Below are positions 44,800 to 53,058 of a DNA stretch of 64,000 bases, piece by piece (the first letter of the stretch is position 1; each line of letters starts with the position of its first letter). The position numbers were made by a program, and so were the translations under genes. The notes under the pieces were generated by a model that saw only the letters and a program-made list of their open reading frames with translations, had not been told where the DNA came from and ran no database searches. This DNA comes from Alcaligenes sp. SORT26 (lineage in GTDB: Bacteria > Pseudomonadota > Gammaproteobacteria > Burkholderiales > Burkholderiaceae_B), in the NCBI RefSeq assembly GCF_017377875.1, contig NZ_CP070975.1, positions 1,736,001-1,800,000 of the forward strand, read 5' to 3'.

Positions 44800-46164
44800 A
44801 TGACAGCCCAGCTATCCCCCAATGTGGCAAATCGCCTTGAGCGATTACCCATGACACGCTATCAACGCATGCTGTTCGGTATTATCGCGACCGCCTGGTT
44901 CTTTGATTCTATGGACCTGGGCATCATGACCTTTGTATTAGGCTCCATCAAAGCAGAAATGGGCTTGAGCACCGCGCAAGCGGGCATGCTGGCCAGCTCC
45001 AGTTTTCTAGGCATGTTTCTGGGCGCGGCCATTGCAGGGATGCTGGCAGATAAATATGGCCGCAAACCCGTCTTCCAATGGAGCATGATTTTCTGGGGTG
45101 TGGGAAGTCTGGCCTGTGGACTGTCTCAAAACATTGAGCAGCTAATGGCGTTTCGAGTCTTGCTGGGCTTTGGCATGGGGATGGAGTTTCCCATCGGCCT
45201 GGCAATGGTTTCCGAAATTGTCCCTGCCAAAAGCCGTGGTCGCTATATTGCGATCCTGGAAGGTTTCTGGCCCCTGGGCTTTATCAGTGCCGGTATTCTG
45301 ACGTTTTTAAGTCTGGACTATATAGGCTGGCGCGGCATTTTCATTGCGCTGTCCATCCCTGCCCTGTTCGTCTTTGTTATCCGCCGCTGGGTGCCCGAAT
45401 CGCCTCGTTGGCTGGAAGAAGCAGGCCATAACGACCGTGCCGAGCAAGTCACCAGCGCCTTTGAACACAAGGTTATTCAAGCCAACGGAGGCCAAGCCCT
45501 GCCCGCTCCCCTGCCCGCCACACCGAGCGAAAAACTGAACCGGGGCGCCTTGTTCTCCCAGCTCTGGCAAGGTCAGTACGCACGCCGCACACTGATGCTC
45601 TGGATGCTGTGGTTCTTCTCTTTGCTGGGCTATTACGGTCTGACGACCTGGCTGGGTGCCCTGTTGCAACAAGCCGGTTATGAAGTCACCAAGTCCGTCA
45701 CCTACACCATCTACATTTCCTTGGCGGGTATTCCCGGTTTCATCTTCTCGGCCTGGCTACTGGAAAAATGGGGTCGCAAAGCCACCATGGTCTTGATGCT
45801 GTTCGGCAGCGCAGGCTGTGCCTTTATCTATGGCCACGTCGCCACCAGCCAGGCCCCCGTTGCTCAGTTGATTGGTGCCGGTTTGTGCATGCAGTTCTTC
45901 ATGTTTGGCATGTGGTCCGTCTTGTATGCCTACACCCCGGAGCTGTATCCCACACGTACTCGCAGCACTGGAGCCGGGTTTGCCTCCTCAATAGGTCGGC
46001 TGGGTTCCTTGTTCGGGCCTTTGCTGGTGGGCTTTATCTTGCCGTGGACCGGCCATGCTGGCGTCTTCACGCTAGGTGCTATTTCCTTCTCTATTGCCGC
46101 CCTGGTGGTGATTGCCTTGGGTGTAGAAACCAAGGGGCGATCGCTGGAGGAAGTATCGGCTTAA
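44800..46164 (+). CDS. MFS transporter, SP/AAHS-like
   Basis: The 454-residue protein has twelve predicted membrane segments. Its MFS signatures are ADKYGRKPVFQ between helices 2 and 3 and EKWGRKATM in the second half. The motifs RVLLGFGMGMEFP and YTPELYPTRTRSTG place it near the sugar/aromatic-acid-type porters. It probably imports an organic acid or similar compound. It follows the dehydrogenase gene in the same direction after 157 bases and ends at a terminator. The substrate is unknown. Confidence 0.88.
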   Translation: MTAQLSPNVANRLERLPMTRYQRMLFGIIATAWFFDSMDLGIMTFVLGSIKAEMGLSTAQAGMLASSSFLGMFLGAAIAGMLADKYGRKPVFQWSMIFWGVGSLACGLSQNIEQLMAFRVLLGFGMGMEFPIGLAMVSEIVPAKSRGRYIAILEGFWPLGFISAGILTFLSLDYIGWRGIFIALSIPALFVFVIRRWVPESPRWLEEAGHNDRAEQVTSAFEHKVIQANGGQALPAPLPATPSEKLNRGALFSQLWQGQYARRTLMLWMLWFFSLLGYYGLTTWLGALLQQAGYEVTKSVTYTIYISLAGIPGFIFSAWLLEKWGRKATMVLMLFGSAGCAFIYGHVATSQAPVAQLIGAGLCMQFFMFGMWSVLYAYTPELYPTRTRSTGAGFASSIGRLGSLFGPLLVGFILPWTGHAGVFTLGAISFSIAALVVIALGVETKGRSLEEVSA

Positions 46165-46210
46165 GACACTGATTCAATTGATAATTAGTTAACTTAAAGC
46201 TCAATAAAAA

Positions 46211-46246
46211 AACCCGTACCAGCCTATTTAGCTGCTACGGGTTTTA
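46211..46246. terminator. Bidirectional terminator between MFS gene and dctA
   Basis: AACCCGTA (46211-46218) and TACGGGTT (46236-46243) pair with an internal AGC/GCT stem. A-rich and T-rich runs flank both sides, suiting the two convergent genes. Confidence 0.85.
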
Positions 46247-46263
46247 CTTATAAATGGCTATGC

Positions 46264-47553
46264 CTAGTTGCCATTGCTGTCCTGACTCAGGTCAACCTGA
46301 ATACGCCCATCCAAAACCGCATGAGCCCGCTCTCGATCCACATCACCTTCCCAGGTCCCCACCACCACGGTTCCTACGCAGTTACCAATCAAGTTGGTCA
46401 AGGCACGAGCCATCCCCATGAACCAGTCAACCGACAAAACCAGAACCAAGCCAATAGCTGGAATAGCGGGAACCGCACTCAACGTTGCTGCCAGAATCAC
46501 AATGGCAGAACCCGGCACGCCGTGTGCCCCTTTGGAGGTCAGCATGGAGATGGCCAAAATGGTCATCAAATCGATAAAGGACAAGGGTGTATTGGTGGCC
46601 TGTGCAATAAACACAGCGGCCAAAGTCAGGTAAATCGAAAAGCCATCCAAGTTAAAGGAATAACCCGTCGGCACCACCAGGCCCACCGTGGACTGTTTGA
46701 TACCCATGCGCTCCAGCTTGCGCATCACTTGGGGCAAGACCGCATCGGACGACGCCGTCCCCAACACCACCAGCAGTTCCTCTCGCAAATACCTCAACAG
46801 TTTGACGATGCTAAAACCAGTCATGCGCAAGATCAGACCCAACACGCCCAGCACAAAAATGGCGCAGGTCACATAAAACAGCACAACCAGCAAGCCCAAC
46901 TTGCCCAGGGTGCCAAGTCCGTACTCGCCTACCGTAAAGGCCACCGCCCCCAGCACGCCCAAGGGTGCCAAACGGACAATAAAACCAATAATCTTGAAAA
47001 ACACATGAGACAGTGTCTCCACCGCCGATGCCACCGGACGACCACGCTCACCCATCAGAGCCACGGCCAAACCGAACAAAATCGCAATCAGCAACACTTG
47101 CAGAATATCGCCCGAAGCGAAAGCATCCACAAAAGTGGTCGGAATAATCTTCATCAAGAAGCCGACAGTATCCGTACTTTGCGCAACCCGCGAGGTATAC
47201 GCGGCCATGGCGCTGGCATCCAGCGTGCTGGGATCCACATTCATCCCATGACCAGGAGTAAAGAAATAGCCCAGCAAAATCCCCAAAGCCAAGGCAAAAG
47301 TAGTGACCACCTCGAAGTAAATCAGGGCCTTCACCCCGACACGCCCCACTTTCTTCAAATCACTGCTGCCACAAATTCCGTGTACCACGACACAAAACAC
47401 CAAGGGCGCCACGATCATCTTGATCAGCTTGATAAAACCATCACCAAAGGGTTTGAGCGAGGCGGCAAAGTCCGGCCAGATCACCCCCACCAAGACTCCA
47501 AGTATCAAGGCAACAATGACCTGCCCAAACAAGGTTCTGTATAAAAAACGCAT
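46264..47553 (-). CDS. dctA: DctA, C4-dicarboxylate:cation symporter
   Basis: The 429-residue protein belongs to the DAACS family. Motifs include KMIVAPLVFCVVVHGI, GTASSDAVLPQVMRKLERMG (the serine-rich hairpin), VVPTGYSFNLDGFSIYL and LTSKGAHGVPGSAIVILAATL. DctA imports succinate, fumarate and malate across the inner membrane. GGAGAC precedes the ATG. It is divergent from a GntR-type regulator gene, which may control it. Confidence 0.92.
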   Translation of the reverse strand: MRFLYRTLFGQVIVALILGVLVGVIWPDFAASLKPFGDGFIKLIKMIVAPLVFCVVVHGICGSSDLKKVGRVGVKALIYFEVVTTFALALGILLGYFFTPGHGMNVDPSTLDASAMAAYTSRVAQSTDTVGFLMKIIPTTFVDAFASGDILQVLLIAILFGLAVALMGERGRPVASAVETLSHVFFKIIGFIVRLAPLGVLGAVAFTVGEYGLGTLGKLGLLVVLFYVTCAIFVLGVLGLILRMTGFSIVKLLRYLREELLVVLGTASSDAVLPQVMRKLERMGIKQSTVGLVVPTGYSFNLDGFSIYLTLAAVFIAQATNTPLSFIDLMTILAISMLTSKGAHGVPGSAIVILAATLSAVPAIPAIGLVLVLSVDWFMGMARALTNLIGNCVGTVVVGTWEGDVDRERAHAVLDGRIQVDLSQDSNGN

Positions 47554-47621
47554 CTTTGTCTCCAGTGATTGTGTAAGAACTGCCGTTTTTCTACGGCCAA
47601 TCCGTCAAACTAAAATTTCAT

Positions 47622-47633
47622 CTGACATGTCAG
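47622..47633. promoter_or_regulatory. CTGACATGTCAG palindrome between dctA and the GntR gene
   Basis: A perfect 12-base palindrome lies in the 172-base divergent region. AT-rich sequence with several GAATAT copies follows up to 47680. It may be the operator of the neighbouring regulator. Confidence 0.45.
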
Positions 47634-47725
47634 CATATATTCAATATGAAATACCGAATATAATTAAAATCGAATATGAAGAAGCAGTCGTAAAAACCCC
47701 TACAAGTACAAATCGGAGACGCTAA

Positions 47726-48397
47726 ATGAGTATTCCCTCCTCCTCTGACGACTCGTTGCTGGCCACCCAGGCGTTCCAGGCATTTCGTCATTTACTAGCT
47801 ACAGGGCGAGTACGTGCGGGGCAGATGGTGTCGATGGCCGAGCTGATGAAACTAAGCGACTTCCCGCTGGCTCCAGTGCGTGAAGCCGTCAAGCGCGCAG
47901 CGGCTGCCGGGCTGGTGTCTATCCTGCCCAAGCGGGGTGTTCTGGTTCTGGAGGCAACCACGGAAGCGCTACGGGAATGCTTCCAGTTGCGCTGTGTTTT
48001 CGATCAGGAGGGGGCCAGAATACTGGCGAGCTGTGCCAAGCAGCCCGCACTGGAGAGCTTGCGGGACAAACACGAGAAGATTCTGGAGCAGGCACAAAGC
48101 GGCCTTGTCACCACCGCCTTGCAGATTCAGGCCATGGAAGTGGACTGGGCCTTGCACCGCTATCTGGCTCAAGCGCTGCAGAACCGCTCGGCCATGACCA
48201 TTTACGAAGAAAACTGTGATCGCATCAATGTGCTGCAGCACTCGCGCCGCCCATTACCCGAGCGCATTGTGCCCGCCATGAAGGAGCACTTGCAGATCCT
48301 GGATACGCTTCAGGCAGGACATCCCGAAGCAGCCATGGAAGCGGTGCGCCACCATCTGGCACAAACACTGCGATGGTGGGGCGCGGTTGACGCTTAA
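47726..48397 (+). CDS. GntR-family regulator, FCD type, beside dctA
   Basis: The 223-residue protein has a short N-terminal winged helix ([31 protein letters not shown]) and an FCD-type helical domain ([45 protein letters not shown]). Such regulators bind carboxylic acids. It is divergent from dctA and likely controls it or itself. The last four bases overlap the end of murB on the opposite strand. Confidence 0.87.
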   Translation: MSIPSSSDDSLLATQAFQAFRHLLATGRVRAGQMVSMAELMKLSDFPLAPVREAVKRAAAAGLVSILPKRGVLVLEATTEALRECFQLRCVFDQEGARILASCAKQPALESLRDKHEKILEQAQSGLVTTALQIQAMEVDWALHRYLAQALQNRSAMTIYEENCDRINVLQHSRRPLPERIVPAMKEHLQILDTLQAGHPEAAMEAVRHHLAQTLRWWGAVDA

Positions 48398-49404
48398 TTC
48401 ACAATAACGGGCTCTTGTTCCAGCTCCACTCCGAAGCGCTCCCGAACAGAGCCCCGAATCGCCTGGGCCAGGCGTTCAATATCATGCGCGGTCCCGCCGC
48501 CATGGTTCACCAGCACTAAGGCCTGACGATCATGTACACCCACCGCACCATTACGCTGGCCTTTCCAGCCACACTGGTCAATCAACCAGCCCGCCGCTAA
48601 TTTGCATTGGCCTTGCCCCAAGTCGTAAGACACCAAGTTCGGCCATTGCTGTTTAAGCGTATCGCGCTGCTCTACAGGCACAACCGGGTTCTTGAAGAAG
48701 CTACCTGCATTCCCCAGGACACGAGGGTCTGGCAATTTTTGACGACGAATTTCGCAAACCGCATCAAAAATGATTTGAGGGTCTGGCTCGCCCGCCAAAT
48801 GTGCTTGTTTATTCAGATCGGGATATTCCAGCACTGGCGTCCACTGACGCGGCAAGGCAAAACGCACTGCCAGAATCAACCAGCTACCTGCCGGATCGTG
48901 CTTGAAGCGGCTGTCTCTATATGCAAAGCCGCACTCCGCAGCAGACAGCTCGATCTCCTTACCGTCTTTAAAGCTCCAGGCCAGCACGCTATGCACGCGC
49001 TGCTCCAGCTCCAGGCCGTAAGCACCAATATTTTGTACAGGCGCAGCCCCGACCGTACCGGGAATCAAGGCCAGATTTTCCAAACCGGGCCAGCCCTGAT
49101 TCAAGCAATGCTGTACAAAATCATGCCAGCACTCCCCAGCCTGCGCTTCCACGATATAGGCAGCCTCATTTTCAGCCAGTAAACGAATACCTTTGCTTTC
49201 AACTTTCAGTACCAGGGCATCGACTTGCTCGGCCAGCACCACATTACTGCCACCACCCAGCACGAAAATGCGCTCCCCCTGATCAGTCAGCGCTTGCAGC
49301 CCAGGCAACTGGGTAACATTGTCATACACCAGCAGGTCACGCGCGCAACTGCGTAGACCCAAGGTATTAAAAGAGCTCAAATCCACATTACGCTGCCTGT
49401 CCAC
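48394..49404 (-). CDS. murB: UDP-N-acetylenolpyruvoylglucosamine reductase
   Basis: The 336-residue enzyme has the FAD-binding motif [21 protein letters not shown], the active-site sequence [19 protein letters not shown] and C-terminal [13 protein letters not shown]. It makes UDP-N-acetylmuramate in peptidoglycan synthesis. The frame starts with GTG 49404, without a clear ribosome-binding site, so the N-terminus is uncertain by a few residues. It is convergent with the GntR gene, their stop codons overlapping. Confidence 0.95.
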   Translation of the reverse strand: MDRQRNVDLSSFNTLGLRSCARDLLVYDNVTQLPGLQALTDQGERIFVLGGGSNVVLAEQVDALVLKVESKGIRLLAENEAAYIVEAQAGECWHDFVQHCLNQGWPGLENLALIPGTVGAAPVQNIGAYGLELEQRVHSVLAWSFKDGKEIELSAAECGFAYRDSRFKHDPAGSWLILAVRFALPRQWTPVLEYPDLNKQAHLAGEPDPQIIFDAVCEIRRQKLPDPRVLGNAGSFFKNPVVPVEQRDTLKQQWPNLVSYDLGQGQCKLAAGWLIDQCGWKGQRNGAVGVHDRQALVLVNHGGGTAHDIERLAQAIRGSVRERFGVELEQEPVIVN

Positions 49405-49480
49405 GGCCCTGTCCCACGATCAAAGAAAGCAATAAGCATAGCTCGGACAGACAATTTTCCGGGGAAAATTACAGAATCTA

Positions 49481-49510
49481 TTGACAAGCTTACTTCCAGC
49501 AGTCTATAGT
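49481..49510 (+). promoter_or_regulatory. Upstream sigma-70 promoter of the tRNA cluster
   Basis: TTGACA (49481-49486) and TATAGT (49505-49510) are 18 bases apart. The -35 box is perfect and the -10 box matches at five of six bases. Transcripts from here would carry about 235 bases of leader before the first tRNA. Confidence 0.65.
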
Positions 49511-49630
49511 TACGTTCTTGCTTAGGGCAGCGTCAGTTTCGCAGCAAAAAAGCAGTTTGAAGGTAGTCTGGTTTGTTAAGCGGTACAGGTAAAAAGCTGG
49601 TAGGAAACTTCAGCAAAACACCAAAAACAC

Positions 49631-49659
49631 TTGACAAACAAATACAGCCACTCTAAACT
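49631..49659 (+). promoter_or_regulatory. Downstream sigma-70 promoter of the tRNA cluster
   Basis: A perfect TTGACA (49631-49636) is followed 17 bases later by TAAACT (49654-49659). It lies about 90 bases before tRNA-Gly. Confidence 0.65.
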
Positions 49660-49752
49660 AGCTTTCTTTACTTAATCAGCACCAAAGATTAAGTGAATTG
49701 CTAAAAAACGGATTAAAAACTGCTTTTAGCAAACCGTCTGCACAGCAGATAT

Positions 49753-49828
49753 GCGGGAGTAGCTCAGTTGGTAGAGCGCAACCTTGCCAAGGTTGAGGTC
49801 GCGAGTTCGAGACTCGTCTCCCGCTCCA
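49753..49828 (+). tRNA. tRNA-Gly (GCC)
   Basis: The 76-base gene folds as a cloverleaf: acceptor GCGGGAG/CTCCCGC, D arm GCTC...GAGC, anticodon arm with GCC at 49786-49788, TpsiC arm with TTCGAGA, and an encoded CCA end. It is identical to the gene at 49982. Confidence 0.97.
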
Positions 49829-49835
49829 GATTCCT

Positions 49836-49860
49836 AAGGGAAGCCTAGGCTTCCCTTTTT
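49836..49860 (+). terminator. Terminator-like hairpin inside the tRNA cluster
   Basis: AAGGGAAGCC and GGCTTCCCTT pair around a two-base TA loop and are followed by further T residues. It may reduce read-through after the first tRNA-Gly or guide processing. Confidence 0.65.
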
Positions 49861-49870
49861 AATCGACCAC

Positions 49871-49944
49871 GGCGCAATGGCAGAGTGGTTATGCAGCGGA
49901 TTGCAAATCCGTCTAGGTCGGTTCGATTCCGGCTTGCGCCTCCA
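49871..49944 (+). tRNA. tRNA-Cys (GCA)
   Basis: The 74-base gene has acceptor GGCGCAA/TTGCGCC, an anticodon loop with GCA at 49903-49905, a TpsiC arm with TTCGATT and an encoded CCA end. It lies between the two tRNA-Gly genes. Confidence 0.96.
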
Positions 49945-49981
49945 GTAATTCTGGTCACAAGTCGGTAGTGTAGTAAAAAAT

Positions 49982-50057
49982 GCGGGAGTAGCTCAGTTGG
50001 TAGAGCGCAACCTTGCCAAGGTTGAGGTCGCGAGTTCGAGACTCGTCTCCCGCTCCA
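49982..50057 (+). tRNA. tRNA-Gly (GCC), second copy
   Basis: This 76-base gene is identical to the one at 49753-49828, with the same GCC anticodon and encoded CCA. The duplication raises the dose of the tRNA reading GGC and GGT codons. Confidence 0.97.
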
Positions 50058-50062
50058 AATTC

Positions 50063-50092
50063 AAAAAGCCCAAACTTCGGTTTGGGCTTTTT
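50063..50092. terminator. Terminator of the tRNA cluster
   Basis: AAAAAGCCCAAAC and GTTTGGGCTTTTT pair around a TTCG tetraloop. Being symmetric, it can also end the convergent GMC oxidoreductase gene. Confidence 0.95.
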
Positions 50093-50106
50093 CTTGTCTG
50101 CTGCAT

Positions 50107-51759
50107 TCAGCCTTGTTTCAACCAGGACGCAGGTTCACGAACAGGCTCCGGTTTGGACGCTGCCAAAGGCCGCCCCAATATCTGTGCCGCCCCACGTTCC
50201 CCGATCATGATAGCCGTCGCATTGGTATTGCCACTCGTCACCATAGGGCAGACCGACAAATCCACCACGCGCAGATTGGGTACACCATGCACGCGCAAAT
50301 CCAGATCCGTCACCGAGCTGACGCTATCCTGCCCCAATCGGCACGTACCCGTCGGGTGATAAACCGTCTTGATGTTTTGCCGTACAAATGCTTCCAACGC
50401 CTTGGTATCCCGCCAATCCATGTCTTCAGGCGCGGTCACCTTCTTGATCAAGGCTTTGAGCGATGGTTGCTCCATTAACCTGAGCCCAATCTGCACGGCC
50501 CGAATCTGCCCGTCCAGATCAGCTTGTGTCCCTAAATAGTTGGGATCAATCAGGGGCTGATCTTGCGGATCCTTGCTGCGCAAGCGCAGTTGCCCTCTTG
50601 CTTCGGGTCGAACATGCCCTGTCTTGACGGTCAAACCGTGCTCCTGCGCCGGTGGTTTTTCTCCTGGCGTATTGTCAAAGTTATCCAGCACGGGCAGGAA
50701 CATCAGTTGAATATCCGGCCGCCCTACGCCCAGGCTGTCGATGAAAGCCCCGCCTTCCAGGACATTCGTGGTCAGCAAACCGCTACGGAACGCCGCCCAT
50801 TGAAACATGTGGCGGATGGCGCGCAGGCCTTTGTCCTCGCCAAGCAGGCTATTGCTGGCGTGCGTGGTCGCATTCAAGGACAGATGCAGATGATCGTGCA
50901 GATTCTTGCCAACGGGCAAATCCAGCAAGGTGTCGATGCCCAATTCACTTAAATGCTCTTTGGGGCCTACGCCAGACTGCATCAGGATCTTGGGACTGCC
51001 AAAGGAACCTGCACTCAGAATGACCTCATTGCGCACCCAGGCCGCTTGCACATTTCCCTGCTTTTCGCTGAATTCCACCCCAACCGCGCGGCCTTCGCTA
51101 AACAGTACTTTGTGTGTCAGGGCGCCTGTAATCACAGTCAACTTGTCATTGCCCCGCACGCGCTCCAAATACGCTTTGGAAGTGCTGCAACGCTCTCCGG
51201 AACGGGTAGTTGTCTGGTAGTAACCTATCCCTTGCTGGGATGCTCCATTGAAATCATTCACATACGCAAGCCCCATCTCCTGGCCTGCGCGCACAAAAGC
51301 TTGTGTCATGGGATGACGGAAACGGTTCTCGCTGACACCCAGATAACCGCCTGCCCGATGATACTCACCGCTTAAACTTTCGTTGTCCTCGGCGAACTTG
51401 AAGTACGGCAGCACGTCCCGTGCGCCCCACCCTGGCATAGCCCATTCATCAAAATCCTCTTGCTGGCCACGGATGTAAATCATGCCGTTCACCGAGCTGC
51501 CCCCGCCCAACACCTTGCCTTGTGCAATGATCATCTCGCGGCCATTGCAGCGAGGCTGAGGAACCGTCATATAAGGCCAGGACTTTTGCTGAAACACCTT
51601 TACAACCGTTGCCGGGATACGGTGAAAAATGCTGCTATCCGGCCCTCCCGCCTCAAGCAACAACACAGTGCCCGCGTTCTGTTCTATCAGGCGCGTTGCC
51701 ACCACGCAGCCCGCCGAACCGCCCCCTACCACGATATAGTCGTACTCTTGTCTGGACAT
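50107..51759 (-). CDS. GMC-family FAD oxidoreductase
   Basis: The 550-residue protein has the FAD-binding motif YIVVGGGSAGCVVATRLIE, the first GMC signature (GKVLGGGSSVNGMIYIRGQ), the second signature (GSFGSPKILMQSGVGP) and the catalytic histidine region (YHPTGTCRLGQD, SGNTNATAIMIGER). Close relatives include choline and alcohol dehydrogenases. GAGG precedes the ATG. The divergent AraC-type gene is probably its regulator. The substrate is not certain; a neighbouring betaine aldehyde dehydrogenase is absent, so choline is not specially favoured. Confidence 0.9.
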   Translation of the reverse strand: MSRQEYDYIVVGGGSAGCVVATRLIEQNAGTVLLLEAGGPDSSIFHRIPATVVKVFQQKSWPYMTVPQPRCNGREMIIAQGKVLGGGSSVNGMIYIRGQQEDFDEWAMPGWGARDVLPYFKFAEDNESLSGEYHRAGGYLGVSENRFRHPMTQAFVRAGQEMGLAYVNDFNGASQQGIGYYQTTTRSGERCSTSKAYLERVRGNDKLTVITGALTHKVLFSEGRAVGVEFSEKQGNVQAAWVRNEVILSAGSFGSPKILMQSGVGPKEHLSELGIDTLLDLPVGKNLHDHLHLSLNATTHASNSLLGEDKGLRAIRHMFQWAAFRSGLLTTNVLEGGAFIDSLGVGRPDIQLMFLPVLDNFDNTPGEKPPAQEHGLTVKTGHVRPEARGQLRLRSKDPQDQPLIDPNYLGTQADLDGQIRAVQIGLRLMEQPSLKALIKKVTAPEDMDWRDTKALEAFVRQNIKTVYHPTGTCRLGQDSVSSVTDLDLRVHGVPNLRVVDLSVCPMVTSGNTNATAIMIGERGAAQILGRPLAASKPEPVREPASWLKQG

Positions 51760-51938
51760 GTTGAAGCCTCAATGAAAATATTTCCTGAGAATTCTAGAGG
51801 CCCATAAAACCAGTCGATTGACTCTCCAAGACACCAGATTGACTCTGACTGCCAAACTAAGTGAAAACGATAGGAGCAAGCCACCCGCTGATCGGTAGAA
51901 TATTTCAGGAGAAATGCACTCTCCCGAGACGATCAACC

Positions 51939-52862
51939 ATGACTACTCAAAACCAGTATGCTTTCGAGCACTGGAACGACTTGGTCCAGGCCGTATGCAG
52001 CCGATTGGTGACGCGCCGCCCCAACAAGGAAAAACCCTTTTTCGGGAATTTCCAGGTACATGACTTCGGCGGTCTGGACATCGCTGACATTCGCACCAAC
52101 GCCGATCTTGTCCGCTGCGAGCACGGCAGCCTGACTCGCGGCGATGATCGTTTTTATTTTCTGGTCATGCAACGTCAAGGCACCATGGCCATCCGCACTG
52201 ATCGCGAGCAGTTCATCCTGCGCCCCGGCGACATGGCCTTGCTGGATTCCGCCCAGCCGTACGAGATGCGATCACTGGACATCATTAACCAGCTATCGGT
52301 CCATCTGGACCGCCAGGCCTTTGATCAACACGTCCCTTTTTATGCGAACCGTTTCGGCAAGCTGCAGCACAAGGACTTTCATGGACAACTGCTGCAATCT
52401 TTGCTGCGCCAGTTAAATGTCATGACACCGCAGGCCTACGCTCCACTTGCCCCGCAGCATGGTACGTCACTGCAAAATACCCTGATTACGCTTCTGGCCC
52501 CCTTGCTAAAGAACGGCCCGCCCTTGGAAAAGCATGATTTGCGCGGCCTGGCTGAGCGCATGATCGAACAGACCCTGCATGAACCCCTCAGCCCCCAGGA
52601 ACTCGCCAAGCGCTTGAAGATTTCTGTTCGGCAACTGCATCGCCAATTCGAGCAAGGCCAGGAAACTGTGCAGCGCTACACATTGCGACGACGCCTGGAG
52701 CGCTGCGCCGAAGAACTGAGCGCTCCCGACAAATGGGATGTACCGGCAGCACATATTGCCTGCCAGTGGGGCTTTAGCGACTCTGCTTATTTTTCACGCG
52801 CCTTTAAAAAACACTTCGGATTGCCACCGGCAGCCTATCGCAGCCGCAGCAAAGAAGGCTAA
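51939..52862 (+). CDS. AraC-family regulator, FeaR-like
   Basis: The 307-residue protein has an N-terminal cupin-like sensor (VQRQGTMAIRTDREQFILRPGDMALLDSAQPYEM) and a C-terminal double helix-turn-helix (LSPQELAKRLKISVRQLHRQFEQGQETVQRYTLRRRLERC, HIACQWGFSDSAYFSRAFKKHFGLPPAAYR). The sensor resembles FeaR-type regulators of aromatic amine or alcohol oxidation. ATG 51939 is preferred; the frame is open to a GTG at 51861. It is divergent from the GMC oxidoreductase gene and likely activates it. Confidence 0.87.
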   Translation: MTTQNQYAFEHWNDLVQAVCSRLVTRRPNKEKPFFGNFQVHDFGGLDIADIRTNADLVRCEHGSLTRGDDRFYFLVMQRQGTMAIRTDREQFILRPGDMALLDSAQPYEMRSLDIINQLSVHLDRQAFDQHVPFYANRFGKLQHKDFHGQLLQSLLRQLNVMTPQAYAPLAPQHGTSLQNTLITLLAPLLKNGPPLEKHDLRGLAERMIEQTLHEPLSPQELAKRLKISVRQLHRQFEQGQETVQRYTLRRRLERCAEELSAPDKWDVPAAHIACQWGFSDSAYFSRAFKKHFGLPPAAYRSRSKEG

Positions 52863-53058
52863 GCCCTCGCACACTGCCTGGGCTCGCCTGCTGCCAGCCG
52901 TCAGGCCTATCGGTTAATATCGCATTTCGCACGCAGCGAATACGGCTCTAATGAGCTGAACAGTCGATCTTGAGCAGCCATAAAAGTGCCTGAATCCGTA
53001 ACACGGCGATAAGCACGCCCCTCCAAAAAACATATCAACAAATACACTCCAGAAAGTG

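Larger units (their letters stand above)
49405..49752 (+). other. Leader region of the tRNA cluster
   Basis: This 348-base AT-rich stretch has no convincing gene. It holds the promoters at 49481 and 49631 that face the tRNA genes and must also hold the murB promoter, which I could not place. Confidence 0.5.

Noticed and set aside
49753-50092. tRNA cluster as an integration site of a mobile element
   Set aside because: No integrase, direct repeat of the tRNA end beyond the genuine second tRNA-Gly copy, or phage gene is seen nearby.
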